DNA of 28,396 nucleotides, from IMG/VR virus record IMGVR_UViG_3300044695_000691, positions 1-28,396 of that record; one strand, written 5' to 3'. Positions 1 to 8,715 of this stretch are shown here, piece by piece. A model generated the notes under the pieces. That model did not search any database. It worked only from the letters and a program-made list of their open reading frames with translations, and was not told the origin of the DNA. The first letter of the stretch is position 1. Every line of letters starts with the position of its first letter. The DNA comes from a virus. Position numbers and translations under genes: made by a program.

Positions 1-181
1 CTGTTGATGTCACTGCTGTTGCCAAAGCAACCTCTTTTGTCCTTGCAATAGCGTTTAAACGAGCAATCTCTAGTTGTTGAGAGACATTCTCATCATGCTT
101 GCCCTTGAAGTAACCACCCCCAAAAGAAATGGTTACAGACAAGACAAACCCTAAGATTACCCAAGGGTTAAAGATGCTCAT
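1..181 (-). CDS. Partial inner-membrane spanin-like protein (Rz-type)
   Basis: The gene begins with ATG at 181-179 and runs off the left edge, leaving 60 residues. The start shows one N-terminal membrane segment (about residues 6-24), then a polar, charged region with helical, coiled-coil character. That is the layout of Rz-like i-spanins, which join inner and outer membranes in the last step of Gram-negative lysis. Its ATG overlaps the stop of the upstream two-helix protein (ATGA), so translation is probably coupled; no Shine-Dalgarno site is seen. With the C-terminus missing, it could be another small anchored coiled-coil protein. Confidence 0.6.
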   Translation of the reverse strand, partial: MSIFNPWVILGFVLSVTISFGGGYFKGKHDENVSQQLEIARLNAIARTKEVALATAVTST

Positions 182-501
182 GGCGCAGGTGGCTCATCAT
201 TGTCATTAGCCTCTGCCTTGGCACTAGCATTGGCAATAGCCTTGACACCAGAACGACCCGCTACACCACCCAACACACCAGTGATAAACACCATGATGGT
301 GCTAATCTGTTGCGTGTAAACCTTGTCAATTGCCGCCATAGCACCATTCATAGGTTGAGTGACAAAAGAGACTGAGTACAGGAACATACCCATAGAAGCC
401 AAGAGGATGGTCACCAAGACCACGATAACGAATGCCCATACTCTGACCTCGATCTCGTCTGCGGTCAAACGGTTGTTTTGCTTGTATCCAACGGTTGCCA
501 T
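178..501 (-). CDS. Holin-like two-helix membrane protein
   Basis: 107 residues. Two hydrophobic segments are visible, about residues 21-45 and 67-90, with a charged N-terminus and an acidic, proline-ending tail (DNDEPPAP). Size and topology suit a phage holin, which permeabilises the inner membrane to start lysis, but no family-specific motif identifies it. Its ATG overlaps the upstream lipoprotein stop (TAATG), and a GGAG site lies 8 bases ahead. Neighbours are a lipoprotein and a spanin-like gene, which supports a lysis role. It could also be an unrelated small membrane protein. Confidence 0.5.
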   Translation of the reverse strand: MATVGYKQNNRLTADEIEVRVWAFVIVVLVTILLASMGMFLYSVSFVTQPMNGAMAAIDKVYTQQISTIMVFITGVLGGVAGRSGVKAIANASAKAEANDNDEPPAP

Positions 502-701
502 TACTTTTTCTCCTCTGGTTTGACTAACATATCAGGACAAGTACCTGTAGCGGTACAAATCGGCGGCTTACATTCATCCAGTTCCCAATTCAGCGGGTCT
601 TGGCAAGGGTAACGAAATCTATCCGAACAACCAGCCAATAACCCGCAAAGGATACCAACACAAATGGTCAGCATCACTACAGAAAAGTCATGTTTTGTCA
701 T
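501..701 (-). CDS. Small phage lipoprotein, possible outer-membrane spanin
   Basis: 66 residues. The N-terminus is a signal peptide ending in the lipobox LLAGC, so the mature protein should be lipid-anchored at Cys25. The mature part is short and Cys/Pro-rich (CQDP, CKPPIC, GTCP). ATG at 701 is chosen because AGGAG lies about ten bases ahead; an ATG seven codons upstream has no such site and sits deeper in the preceding gene. The gene overlaps that gene by 14 nt. A lipoprotein next to an Rz-like gene suggests an Rz1-type o-spanin, but similar small lipoproteins of unknown role are common in phages. Confidence 0.65.
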   Translation of the reverse strand: MTKHDFSVVMLTICVGILCGLLAGCSDRFRYPCQDPLNWELDECKPPICTATGTCPDMLVKPEEKK

Positions 702-855
702 TTTTGCGTTTCTCCTGTTCAATTTGCCGTCTTAATTTCTCTACCTTCTCAAGCTGTTCCTTGACCTCGTGCTTGGCCTCAAGGATGTCCAAGTACAGCA
801 TCGCACCTAAAGGCAAGAGCAAGGCCACCAACACACAAGCAGCTATCCATCCCAT
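688..855 (-). CDS. Small membrane-anchored coiled-coil protein
   Basis: 55 residues from ATG at 855, which overlaps the TAA of the preceding gene (TAATG), with a GGGGGA stretch just upstream. One membrane segment (about residues 3-23) is followed by a highly charged helix rich in Glu and Lys. A longer form from ATG at 978 (96 residues, with GAGG upstream) would overlap the preceding gene by 124 nt; this nested arrangement is possible but less likely. The role is unknown. Position next to lipoprotein and holin-like genes suggests lysis or envelope interaction. Confidence 0.55.
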   Translation of the reverse strand: MGWIAACVLVALLLPLGAMLYLDILEAKHEVKEQLEKVEKLRRQIEQEKRKNDKT

Positions 856-1553
856 TATGCTTTCCCCCAACGACTCAGTAGGAGAAGCCACAGCCACAGG
901 TAGAGGAGGAATATAGTAGTTGCCGCTAGGTACGCTAGTTTTAGCTGGAAGTTTCTTTCTTCCTCCTTTCGTAGCCATACTTCTTGCCTCTTTTTCGCCT
1001 CTTGCTTCAGCCTTGCTTGTTCTTGCTCCTCATCAATAAGCTCTTTCATGTCAAAAACTGAACTGTACAAAGCACCCATCTCGGGGGGACTCTGATAGAC
1101 CATTGTTTCCCTGATCTGGACAACAAGCCTGTCCATCTCTTGCTGTGCCATCACTCTTTTGAGTGCCGCCTCCATGTGGTTTTGATCTGGGTCGTAGACT
1201 GTTCTAGACTTTTCTTCTTCTTCTCGTATGTGTGCCGCAAGTTGTTCTTGAAGTTTAAAGAACTCAGTGAGGTTCTTAACAATGTCCACTTTGACTTGAG
1301 TTTCGTCAACAGCGACATAAGCAGACTTTTTAGCCTTTGCAACAGGTTTAACAGCTTTAGGCTTGGGACTAGAGCCAAAGAAACCGCTAAGTTTCGACCA
1401 GAAACCTTTAACCTCTCTACCAATAGCGATAACTTCATCCGCAGTGGCTCTAATCTCCACAAAAGACTCTTTAGCTTGTTTGTAAAGCTCACAGCCAGCT
1501 TGGATGTTCTTAACAAGACCAGCCGCAAGTAAACAGATGCTGATAGGGTCAAT
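855..1553 (-). CDS. Coiled-coil protein with C-terminal membrane anchor, apparent ATT start
   Basis: 232 residues if read from ATT at 1553. The N-terminus is hydrophobic/amphipathic (starts IDPISICLLAAG), the middle is a long charged helical region, and the C-terminus has a Leu/Trp-rich membrane segment (about residues 204-226) before a short basic tail. This layout recurs in a phage family encoded after ejection proteins; its function is unknown to me. AAGGA lies six bases ahead of the ATT. The only conventional alternative is GTG at 1460 (201 residues), which has no clear ribosome site and would discard the hydrophobic N-terminus. The reading frame continues directly from the stop of the upstream gene. 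Confidence 0.6.
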   Translation of the reverse strand: MDPISICLLAAGLVKNIQAGCELYKQAKESFVEIRATADEVIAIGREVKGFWSKLSGFFGSSPKPKAVKPVAKAKKSAYVAVDETQVKVDIVKNLTEFFKLQEQLAAHIREEEEKSRTVYDPDQNHMEAALKRVMAQQEMDRLVVQIRETMVYQSPPEMGALYSSVFDMKELIDEEQEQARLKQEAKKRQEVWLRKEEERNFQLKLAYLAATTIFLLYLWLWLLLLSRWGKA

Positions 1554-1562
1554 TTTGTATCC

Positions 1563-3674
1563 TTATTGAGCTTCAAGTGCTTTGAGAGCGTCTTGAATTT
1601 CTTGAAGTCTCACATTGTCATCCGTTGGCAAAGGAGGTTGTACTTCAGTTTGCATTTCTGGGCTCTCTGTTTGCAACATAGGCCCTGCTCTCACAGCCAT
1701 AATTGCCGCACCTTGAGATAGTGTTTTCAGCGCATTTGTAACCTTCTTTGTGGTTGTTTTAGCAGTAGACAAATCAATCATTGCTTTTCTGTAATCTGGG
1801 TTAAAAATTACATCAGCAAAATCTTTTGGATTTGCAACTACTCTTTGCAGCCAAGGAACAATCTCTCTTAGAGCCAATCTAGCAGGCGCACCTCCACCAG
1901 CCGCACCAGTAGCTGCATACACTTCCGCTCCAGACAATCCTCCAACACCACCAGCAGACTCTCCTGCCAATGTCCTACGCATCCAATTCATCGCCAATCT
2001 TGTCTCTACTGCATCTTTTGAATTTGGGAATAAATCAGCAAACTCACCTTTTTTATTGTCTAACTCAGTGAGTGCGGACTGAATGTTAAAAGTTGGGTCT
2101 GTTGAAGATGCCCCTTTGCTTTGAGCGGCAGTCAATACATCATTAAACTTTTCCCTGCGAATGGTATTTAAAACTTCATTTACTTGACTTTTTGGATGTT
2201 TCTCCATGACCTCAATTAAAAATTGACGCTGAGATAACGGTAACCTTTTTAGTTTTGAAATAACATCTTCATACACAAGAGCAGTAACATCTGGTACATC
2301 AAATTCTTTTGTCAAAGGCCTGTCCGCAAATTGTTCTATGCGAGCAATGTTTTCTTTAAATTTATCTCTTGCCTTTACAAGTTGGTCAGCACCAGCAACA
2401 TTGTTGTCAATTGCCTCATCCAAAGACTTTCTAAACCCATTCAGAACAGCTATGGCGATACCTTTTGCTTGTCCCGGCGCAACTCCGTCAAAGATATTTC
2501 CTTTTCCAAAGTTTGCCTCTCCAGAGTAAGCAGCTTCTCCCCATGTGGACAAATTTTTCTGAAGCCGATCAATATCAATTTTTAAGTTCGATGCTGGAGT
2601 TCCAGCAATAACATTCACAGATGCTGGTTGACCAGTAGGGCCAAGAATAGTTGACGGAATAGTTTGCGAAGGCACTTCAGGAATTACATATTCATCAATA
2701 ATACGTTGCATTGCATTTTTTACTGGGTCTTGCCCTTTTAATTCAGGAGGAATTTCGCCCAATTTACTTTTGATTGCGTCCACAACAGGAGTTGTATCAA
2801 TTAGTCCACCAGCTTTCTTTGCAGCACTAAAGTCAGTCCTAGCATCAGACCTTAATTTAGATGACAAAGATTTACCATAGTTGTTAAATGAAGACACAAC
2901 AGCTTGAGTAGTTTCTGATGGGCTTAGTGTTTTCCCACTTGCCTTGTTAAACAAGTTTGTCAAAAATGATTCAACATCATAGGCTTGTGCTTGTCTAAAT
3001 TCAACAGGTTTTTGTCCACTAGCAGGAGTGCCTTCAATGGCAGACTCTAAAGCCAACTGCTCTCTGTTTAAACCAAGTTCTCCGGGCGTTAAACGACCAA
3101 CTCTAGACAACTCAGTTGCTTCTGCAACAGGAGGAAAAACACCTTCTGGCTTAGTAAAAGCTCTTGTTGCTTGAGTAACACCACCCTTTATCGCATATGG
3201 TGTTGATTGGATGGCAAGTTGAGCAAATGGACTTTCAGGAGCAACAGTTTGAGCAAGCAATCCTGCTCCACCAGCAACACCAAACTCACCAGCAACACCA
3301 GCAGGAGTGCGGCTAAATAATCCGGGTAATCCAGCAGCAGTCAGAGCAGCCGCAGGAGCGCCAGCACGACCAAACTCATAAGCTCCTCTATAGCCTTCTA
3401 TGGACTGTAGATTTATACCAGTTAGGTTTTTAATTGCTTGTGATATGCCTGTACCTGAAAAAGCATTTGGGTCGTTGCTTTTTTTCAGATAATCATACAA
3501 AGTACCATAACCACCAACAATATCAATAATGCCTTTAGCAGGGCCTTTTAACGCAGATTCAGCAAACTTTTTGAACTCCTCATATGAAGTTCCTTCTGGC
3601 TCTAAAACGCTTGCGTCTGTTGTTGTTACTCCACGTTTTTGAAGTTCTGCTTGAATTTCAGCTAATGTTGCCAT
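1563..3674 (-). CDS. Large putative ejection / internal virion protein
   Basis: 703 residues. No catalytic motif is recognised. The first 50 residues are helical and charged. Residues about 90-190 are Ala/Gly-rich and moderately hydrophobic. The rest is long helical sequence rich in Lys, Asp and Gln, and the C-terminus is acidic and helical. A very large helical protein at the end of a tail gene set fits the internal virion (ejection) proteins of podoviruses such as P22 gp16 or T7 gp16, but homology is not shown. AAGGA lies six bases before the ATG. It follows the 474-residue gene by 9 nt. Confidence 0.5.
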   Translation of the reverse strand: MATLAEIQAELQKRGVTTTDASVLEPEGTSYEEFKKFAESALKGPAKGIIDIVGGYGTLYDYLKKSNDPNAFSGTGISQAIKNLTGINLQSIEGYRGAYEFGRAGAPAAALTAAGLPGLFSRTPAGVAGEFGVAGGAGLLAQTVAPESPFAQLAIQSTPYAIKGGVTQATRAFTKPEGVFPPVAEATELSRVGRLTPGELGLNREQLALESAIEGTPASGQKPVEFRQAQAYDVESFLTNLFNKASGKTLSPSETTQAVVSSFNNYGKSLSSKLRSDARTDFSAAKKAGGLIDTTPVVDAIKSKLGEIPPELKGQDPVKNAMQRIIDEYVIPEVPSQTIPSTILGPTGQPASVNVIAGTPASNLKIDIDRLQKNLSTWGEAAYSGEANFGKGNIFDGVAPGQAKGIAIAVLNGFRKSLDEAIDNNVAGADQLVKARDKFKENIARIEQFADRPLTKEFDVPDVTALVYEDVISKLKRLPLSQRQFLIEVMEKHPKSQVNEVLNTIRREKFNDVLTAAQSKGASSTDPTFNIQSALTELDNKKGEFADLFPNSKDAVETRLAMNWMRRTLAGESAGGVGGLSGAEVYAATGAAGGGAPARLALREIVPWLQRVVANPKDFADVIFNPDYRKAMIDLSTAKTTTKKVTNALKTLSQGAAIMAVRAGPMLQTESPEMQTEVQPPLPTDDNVRLQEIQDALKALEAQ

Positions 3675-3683
3675 GACTAATCC

Positions 3684-5108
3684 TTATGGTTTCTTGTTGC
3701 CCAATAATCTAGCTTCTTCGTCCAACAACTCTTGTCTTGTCATTTGGCTAACTGGTTTATCAGAAGCCATTGATTTAGGTGTTTCTAAATCGGTCATGAA
3801 AGGAGACTTGTAACCACGCAAACTATAATTGTTATCGTAGAAATAATTCTCAATTGCATCTGCATCTTTAACAACTTTTCTGGCTCTTTCTAACAAGAAA
3901 TTGATAAGGTCAGCATTTGTTTTTGTTCCTTTTTCCAGCGCAGGGCCGATGGTGCGTGCAAATTCTCGGTCTGTATCTGTAGGGTTTGAGCCAAGAGCTT
4001 TAATAAACGAAATAACTCTCTCCCCTGCAAGGGCATTAAATTTATCAGCATTTCCAAGTGCTTCATCATCTTTAGGACTTGTTAGACCAAATGTTGAGAA
4101 TACACGCAAAGCACCAACACGCACAGGTGCGCCAGAACCAGAAATAGGTTGAGGTGTTTTTAATAGTTCTTGCAATAAACCAGCTTGTTCCATAGCTTTA
4201 CCTGCTGATACTTTTGCGGCATCTACTCGTTTGGCACTTAATTCTGAAATAGTTTTAGCGCCTTCATCAGCCCCTTTTGAAGATGCAGACGCACTAACTT
4301 TGGAAGTTGTTTGGTCAATTCTTCCTTCAAATGGCACACGAATTTGTTTAGTTGGGTCTTTAGGGTCTTTCCTCTTTACAAATTGTAGGTCTTGATTTCT
4401 ATCATAAAAGACAGCTTCTCCTGTTGCTTCTGAAACACCAATTTTTGGTATATCTTGTTTTTCAGAACCCTCAATTGCTTGAATACTATCTTTAAGTCTT
4501 TGTATCGCTTCTTTGTTTTGAACTGGCTGGTTTTCTAAAACACGCAAGCTAGATTTCAATTCTTGCAATCTTGCTTCTTTTGCTTCAAATTCAAAAGGTT
4601 TGTTTGCCTGTCCAGCTTTGAGTGTAAGTTGGTCAAAACGCTCTTTATATGCATCTTTAAACGCTTGACTATCAGGAGTGCCAAACTGACTTGCATAAGC
4701 CAAGGCATTACGTTGCTCATTGGTCATCTTTTCAGCACCAAGTTGAGTAGCACGAGCCATCTCAGTCTTTGCTTTACGACCTTCTTGAGCAATAGCAATA
4801 GCAAACTGTGCATCACCCATTTGAGCAGCGGCTTGAGCAACCTTCATATAAGACTCAGGGTCATTTTGATCTAATCGACTAAGCAAAGCATTGCGTCTGC
4901 TAATCATGTCTAGTTGTGGGTCTGTACCACCCAAAGCACCACCAATACCACCACCCAACTGGTAGCCAGCCTGACGCATACCGATAGCGGCTTGTTGGAA
5001 TGGGTCTAACTGAACTTCATTAGCCGCACGTTGGCGAAACTGAGCCAACTGGTTTGCTTGATATTGTTCAGGAGATTGAAACAATCCTAAGATTTCTGAT
5101 GTTGCCAT
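3684..5108 (-). CDS. Putative internal virion protein
   Basis: 474 residues with a strong AAGGGG site. The protein is rich in Gln, Ala and Glu and predicted helical. A Gly-rich segment (about residues 49-63, GYQLGGGIGGALGG) is the only low-complexity patch. No enzymatic motif is seen. It is the middle of three large genes (485, 474, 703 residues) placed after the nozzle gene, where podoviruses encode proteins ejected with the DNA. The role is inferred from position and composition only. Confidence 0.45.
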   Translation of the reverse strand: MATSEILGLFQSPEQYQANQLAQFRQRAANEVQLDPFQQAAIGMRQAGYQLGGGIGGALGGTDPQLDMISRRNALLSRLDQNDPESYMKVAQAAAQMGDAQFAIAIAQEGRKAKTEMARATQLGAEKMTNEQRNALAYASQFGTPDSQAFKDAYKERFDQLTLKAGQANKPFEFEAKEARLQELKSSLRVLENQPVQNKEAIQRLKDSIQAIEGSEKQDIPKIGVSEATGEAVFYDRNQDLQFVKRKDPKDPTKQIRVPFEGRIDQTTSKVSASASSKGADEGAKTISELSAKRVDAAKVSAGKAMEQAGLLQELLKTPQPISGSGAPVRVGALRVFSTFGLTSPKDDEALGNADKFNALAGERVISFIKALGSNPTDTDREFARTIGPALEKGTKTNADLINFLLERARKVVKDADAIENYFYDNNYSLRGYKSPFMTDLETPKSMASDKPVSQMTRQELLDEEARLLGNKKP

Positions 5109-5118
5109 GTCTTACCCC

Positions 5119-6576
5119 TTATGTTCCAAAGATTCTTATGATGTCTTCTGCTGTGTATGTTTTTTGTTGTGGCTGAACACCAAACGCATTATTCAAGGCG
5201 CTACCAACCATCGGATTCTGAGCAAAACCAGACAACAAGTTACCAGATGCAGAGTAGGCATTTGCTGGAGCCATAGTAGCGGCTGCATTGATAATGCCTT
5301 CACCCAAGAATCTACCGCCAGCCGCTGTACCAGCAGTAGTTCTACCGCCAATATTTACTCCCATTTCTAGGGGTTGTTGTGCAAGATTCTCAAGACCAAC
5401 ACTTGTATCCATAGCGGTAGCAAATGGTTGATAAGCCGCTGTTTGACCAGTGTAGTAACGACCTTGCAAGTTAGCACCAGTGTCAAACAAACCAGCACCA
5501 AACTGAAGACGCTGTTGAGCCGCTTGATCTGCTTCAGCAGCAAGAACTAAGTCTTGTTGAGCCAAAGCGTTGTAGTAAGCCGCAAGTTCAGGGCTTGTAG
5601 CCATCAGGCTACCGCCTTGAGCAGTAGCCGCACCACCACGACCTTGTTGGAACAGTCGGTTTTGCAACTCAGCTAATTGATTTTGTCGGCTAGGACTAAT
5701 CAATGCCTGTTGTTTAGAGATGTAATCAGCCGCAGCTTGGTCAGGAGACTTAGCCAAATACTGATTACCCAAACTAAACAGACTCTGTGCCGCACCAGTC
5801 AAAGGCTGATAAGCGGCTCTTGCACCCTCAATGTCAGTCATGCCTTGACCAGCCAATGTAGACAAACGGTCTTGGTAACCACGAATCTCAGGACTTGCCG
5901 CATAACCAGCACCAATGACATTGCCTTCAGCATCAGTCGTAAAGGCTGATTGACCAAAACGAGTAGTTACGCCAACAGGACGGAACTTAGCGGCATCAGC
6001 GGCAATACGAGCAGCTTCAATCTGAGCATCAGCAGAAGTTTGTGCGGCTTGTCTAGCTTGCTCTGCCTGTTTGTTAGCGCCAGCACTACTAAGCAATGAC
6101 TGAACACCAGCAACACCAAGTTTTCCAACAGTGTCTGGAGTTAGTCCAGTAAAACTAGCTACTTTATCAACCACACCACCTAACAAGCCTTTTGAGGCAA
6201 CTTCACCACTTAACTCTGCAAGTTGCTGACGGCTAAAATCAACTGGAGTATTACCACCAGCAGAAGTACCAGCAGGGATAATTCCTGAATCGCCTCCAAG
6301 CAACCCACTACCAGATACTGCTTGTGAAATTCCAGCCACACCACCTGCTAAGACCGCATTCTTTAAGATGTCTTGCGTTGAATCTCCAGAAATAGCACTA
6401 GCCGCACCACTTAGAGCCGCTGCACCAGCAATACTAGCTGTAGCCGTACCAACAGCCGCACCAGTAATTGAAGCGCCAATGGCAGGGATTAAAGCAGGGA
6501 ATGCAATTGCCGCAACAGCCGCAACAGGTTTTGCTACCTTCTGAACAAACTTTTTAAATTTTTTCCAATTTGCCAT
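5119..6576 (-). CDS. Ala/Gly-rich putative ejection protein
   Basis: 485 residues. A basic N-terminus with KKFKK and VQKVAKP is followed by an Ala/Gly/Ile-rich hydrophobic stretch (about residues 16-60) that could insert into membrane. The middle is Ala/Gln-rich and helical (about residues 165-350), and the C-terminus is Asn/Gly-rich. This resembles the composition of membrane-active podovirus ejection proteins. AGGAG lies inside the last codons of the upstream gene, one nt away, so the two are probably translationally coupled. No motif proves the function. Confidence 0.45.
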   Translation of the reverse strand: MANWKKFKKFVQKVAKPVAAVAAIAFPALIPAIGASITGAAVGTATASIAGAAALSGAASAISGDSTQDILKNAVLAGGVAGISQAVSGSGLLGGDSGIIPAGTSAGGNTPVDFSRQQLAELSGEVASKGLLGGVVDKVASFTGLTPDTVGKLGVAGVQSLLSSAGANKQAEQARQAAQTSADAQIEAARIAADAAKFRPVGVTTRFGQSAFTTDAEGNVIGAGYAASPEIRGYQDRLSTLAGQGMTDIEGARAAYQPLTGAAQSLFSLGNQYLAKSPDQAAADYISKQQALISPSRQNQLAELQNRLFQQGRGGAATAQGGSLMATSPELAAYYNALAQQDLVLAAEADQAAQQRLQFGAGLFDTGANLQGRYYTGQTAAYQPFATAMDTSVGLENLAQQPLEMGVNIGGRTTAGTAAGGRFLGEGIINAAATMAPANAYSASGNLLSGFAQNPMVGSALNNAFGVQPQQKTYTAEDIIRIFGT

Positions 6577-6577
6577 G

Positions 6578-6859
6578 TCAAGCTCCTAACTCGCCAGAAT
6601 CAATCATTTCTTGAGCCATTTTTCCAAGAGTGGCAAAAACACCAATAAGTTCATAGTCAATCTCTGTTTCCAAATCTTCAGCTTCAGCCAAATCGCTATC
6701 AATAATGGCTTGCAATAATTGTGGATACAAAGACTTATCTTGCAAAACACGTTCAGCCAACTGACCAATGCTAATCAAGGTTTGAGGGCTAACACCCTCC
6801 TCTTGCATGGCTTGTCGAACCATTTGTTTTGTTTCTGCGACTTGTTGTGCTGTTGCCAT
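6578..6859 (-). CDS. Small acidic protein of unknown function
   Basis: 93 residues, strongly acidic in the second half (EAEDLETEIDYE) and predicted all-helical. It has a good AAGGAG site. It is tightly packed between a small tail-type gene and the Ala/Gly-rich ejection-type gene. I do not recognise the family. An acidic helical protein here could be a virion assembly chaperone or minor tail protein, but nothing in the sequence decides this. Confidence 0.6.
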   Translation of the reverse strand: MATAQQVAETKQMVRQAMQEEGVSPQTLISIGQLAERVLQDKSLYPQLLQAIIDSDLAEAEDLETEIDYELIGVFATLGKMAQEMIDSGELGA

Positions 6860-6870
6860 TGTTCTTCTCC

Positions 6871-7146
6871 TTAAATAGTGCCGTTAGCAACCACGTTGCC
6901 CAACACAGTGAAATTACCACTAGCATCAATCTTTGCAACAGCAGTAGATGAGTTGTAGATGTACAAGACGTTAGATGTCTCTACAAACGAGAAGTTCGTA
7001 AAAGTGCCATCAGCCTTGGTTGCAATGGCAGTCTGAATGTTTGTAAATTCAGTGTCAATCTCAGAACCCTTGACAACCTTACCCGCATTGCCAGAAGCCA
7101 AAGCATCTTTAGCGGCGAAATTCGTGGTTTTTGTGTAATTACTCAC
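6871..7146 (-). CDS. Small tail-appendage-like protein
   Basis: 91 residues, initiated by GTG with AAGGAG about five bases upstream. The N-terminus (NYTKTTNFAAKDAL, then KGSEIDTEFTNIQTAI) resembles a segment I know from phage tail-fibre N-termini. The C-terminus (SGNFTVLGNVVANGT) resembles the last residues of the 685-residue fibre at 15434-17491. This suggests a small accessory to the tail fibres, perhaps a connector or capping piece. It lies directly after the nozzle gene with 9 nt between them. Confidence 0.6.
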   Translation of the reverse strand: MSNYTKTTNFAAKDALASGNAGKVVKGSEIDTEFTNIQTAIATKADGTFTNFSFVETSNVLYIYNSSTAVAKIDASGNFTVLGNVVANGTI

Positions 7147-7155
7147 TGTATCTCC

Positions 7156-8715
7156 TTAAACCGTTTTGCCATCTTTGGCTTGAATCTCAATCTTTTGAAT
7201 GCTGATTGGCGAACCATTGATCTGCACTTCATATCCAGTCTGCACAACATTACCAAACCCTGATGCTGGTGCAGTCAACGTACTCAATTGAATACCAGAA
7301 GAATAATAAGCAACAGGAACACCATTGTCGCCATACTCAGCCCTTCCATACTCAGCAACAGTAGTCACAGGAATGTTAAGTGTTGCCGAATAATATTGAC
7401 CAGAGAAGTCGTAACCCCACTTGATGATGAAGCCTTGATTAGAGCCACCAATCACAACAACCGAAATCCTCTTGAGAACAGATGTAACCTCTGACTCGTT
7501 AAGGTTTGCGTAGTTGGTGAAGTACTGCATACGGTATGTCGTAGCATGGTCTAGATAAGTACCATACTTGCCAACATAACCATTCTTGCCAATCAGCAAG
7601 TCACCATTCCGTCTGGAGTACAGAGAAGTAGGTTCAATAGTGTCCCAAGTTGTTACTCTTGCTGAACCATCTTGTAACTGTGCCTTTGTATCAAATACAT
7701 AGGTCATCTTAGTAACAGGCAAGTTCAACAAGTAGAAACCGTTAGATTCTGAGTAAACAGCCTTGATGTTTGCCAAGACTTCAGAACTAACATTGGTCAT
7801 CAAGTCATTACGCACATTCTTTGACAAGTCTCGCAAAGGTGCAGACTTCTCTTGAATAGTACGCAACAGACTACGCACACCACTGTTTGACAAGAAGATG
7901 ATGTCAGTGCCAGTAGTGGCAATAGAGTCTCTAGACAAGCAACCAATCTCTGCGATGGTGTCAGCCAAAGCCATAGTCGAAGGCGTTGTAGCACCTTCAT
8001 AAACCAAGATTTGACGCTTGCCAAAGATAAAGAAGTAATTGTTATGAGCAGCCAAGCCCATGATCTGATCTGCGCCATTAGGCCAAACCCTAGATACATC
8101 TAACGTGCCTGAAGTGCCACCAGTCCACACATGACCAGCCAACAAGTCAGAGAAGGTGATAGTCACGTTGTCAGTAGATGTCTCAGCAACCCACAAGCGA
8201 CCAAAGGCAGAAACAACAATGTTTCCAAGCGGAACAGTACCAGCATAGCCAGATTTTTCTGACACTCTACGGTATGTAGATGTACTTACAGCGGGGTCAT
8301 AAATCAGTGGAGTATGACCAAGCTGGAAGAAGTAAGTGATGCCATTCAAGGATGCACACTGCCAGTTACTAGCTGTGATGGTAGGAGCAGTACCCCCTCC
8401 CCCATAGGTCAACTCAACAACAGCATTGGTTCCATCCAACTTGAATAGCTTATTGTTGCCAGCAAAAAGGGTAGTCAAAGTACCGTCAACTTGGACTAAT
8501 TCATGGATAACACCAATGTTGTTTGCGCCAAGATTGCCTGAAGACGAGTTAACCCTTGACCAACCCTTGCGTGAGCCAACACGACCATACTGGTCAATAA
8601 CGCAATTAGTGGCAATAGACGCAAACCCAGACACCAAATCTAAAGGCGAGTCTTGGGTATTCAGCCCGAAAAAGCCGGGGGCTGAGATGCCATAGATCAT
8701 CAATGGCTTGCTCAT
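7156..8715 (-). CDS. Tail nozzle / stabilisation protein (P22 gp10- or T7 gp12-like)
   Basis: 519 residues, beta-rich. The N-terminus has the recognisable pattern GLNTQDSPLDL followed by CVIDQYGRVGSRKGW, typical of podovirus nozzle and stabilisation proteins that close the head-to-tail channel. Repeated aromatic/Gly strands suit a beta-propeller fold. The start overlaps the adaptor stop (ATGA), and adaptor-nozzle adjacency is the standard podovirus order. The family call rests on the N-terminal pattern, length and neighbours. Confidence 0.65.
   Translation of the reverse strand: MSKPLMIYGISAPGFFGLNTQDSPLDLVSGFASIATNCVIDQYGRVGSRKGWSRVNSSSGNLGANNIGVIHELVQVDGTLTTLFAGNNKLFKLDGTNAVVELTYGGGGTAPTITASNWQCASLNGITYFFQLGHTPLIYDPAVSTSTYRRVSEKSGYAGTVPLGNIVVSAFGRLWVAETSTDNVTITFSDLLAGHVWTGGTSGTLDVSRVWPNGADQIMGLAAHNNYFFIFGKRQILVYEGATTPSTMALADTIAEIGCLSRDSIATTGTDIIFLSNSGVRSLLRTIQEKSAPLRDLSKNVRNDLMTNVSSEVLANIKAVYSESNGFYLLNLPVTKMTYVFDTKAQLQDGSARVTTWDTIEPTSLYSRRNGDLLIGKNGYVGKYGTYLDHATTYRMQYFTNYANLNESEVTSVLKRISVVVIGGSNQGFIIKWGYDFSGQYYSATLNIPVTTVAEYGRAEYGDNGVPVAYYSSGIQLSTLTAPASGFGNVVQTGYEVQINGSPISIQKIEIQAKDGKTV

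Noticed and set aside
1151-1576. Minus-strand 141-residue ORF with an ATG and TTG option near 1552
   Set aside because: It is the +1 frame of the 232-residue coiled-coil gene, with Leu/Ser/Lys-biased composition typical of a shadow frame.
7288-7494. Plus-strand ORFs inside the late block (this one and others)
   Set aside because: They lie antisense to well-supported genes, lack ribosome sites and have atypical composition.
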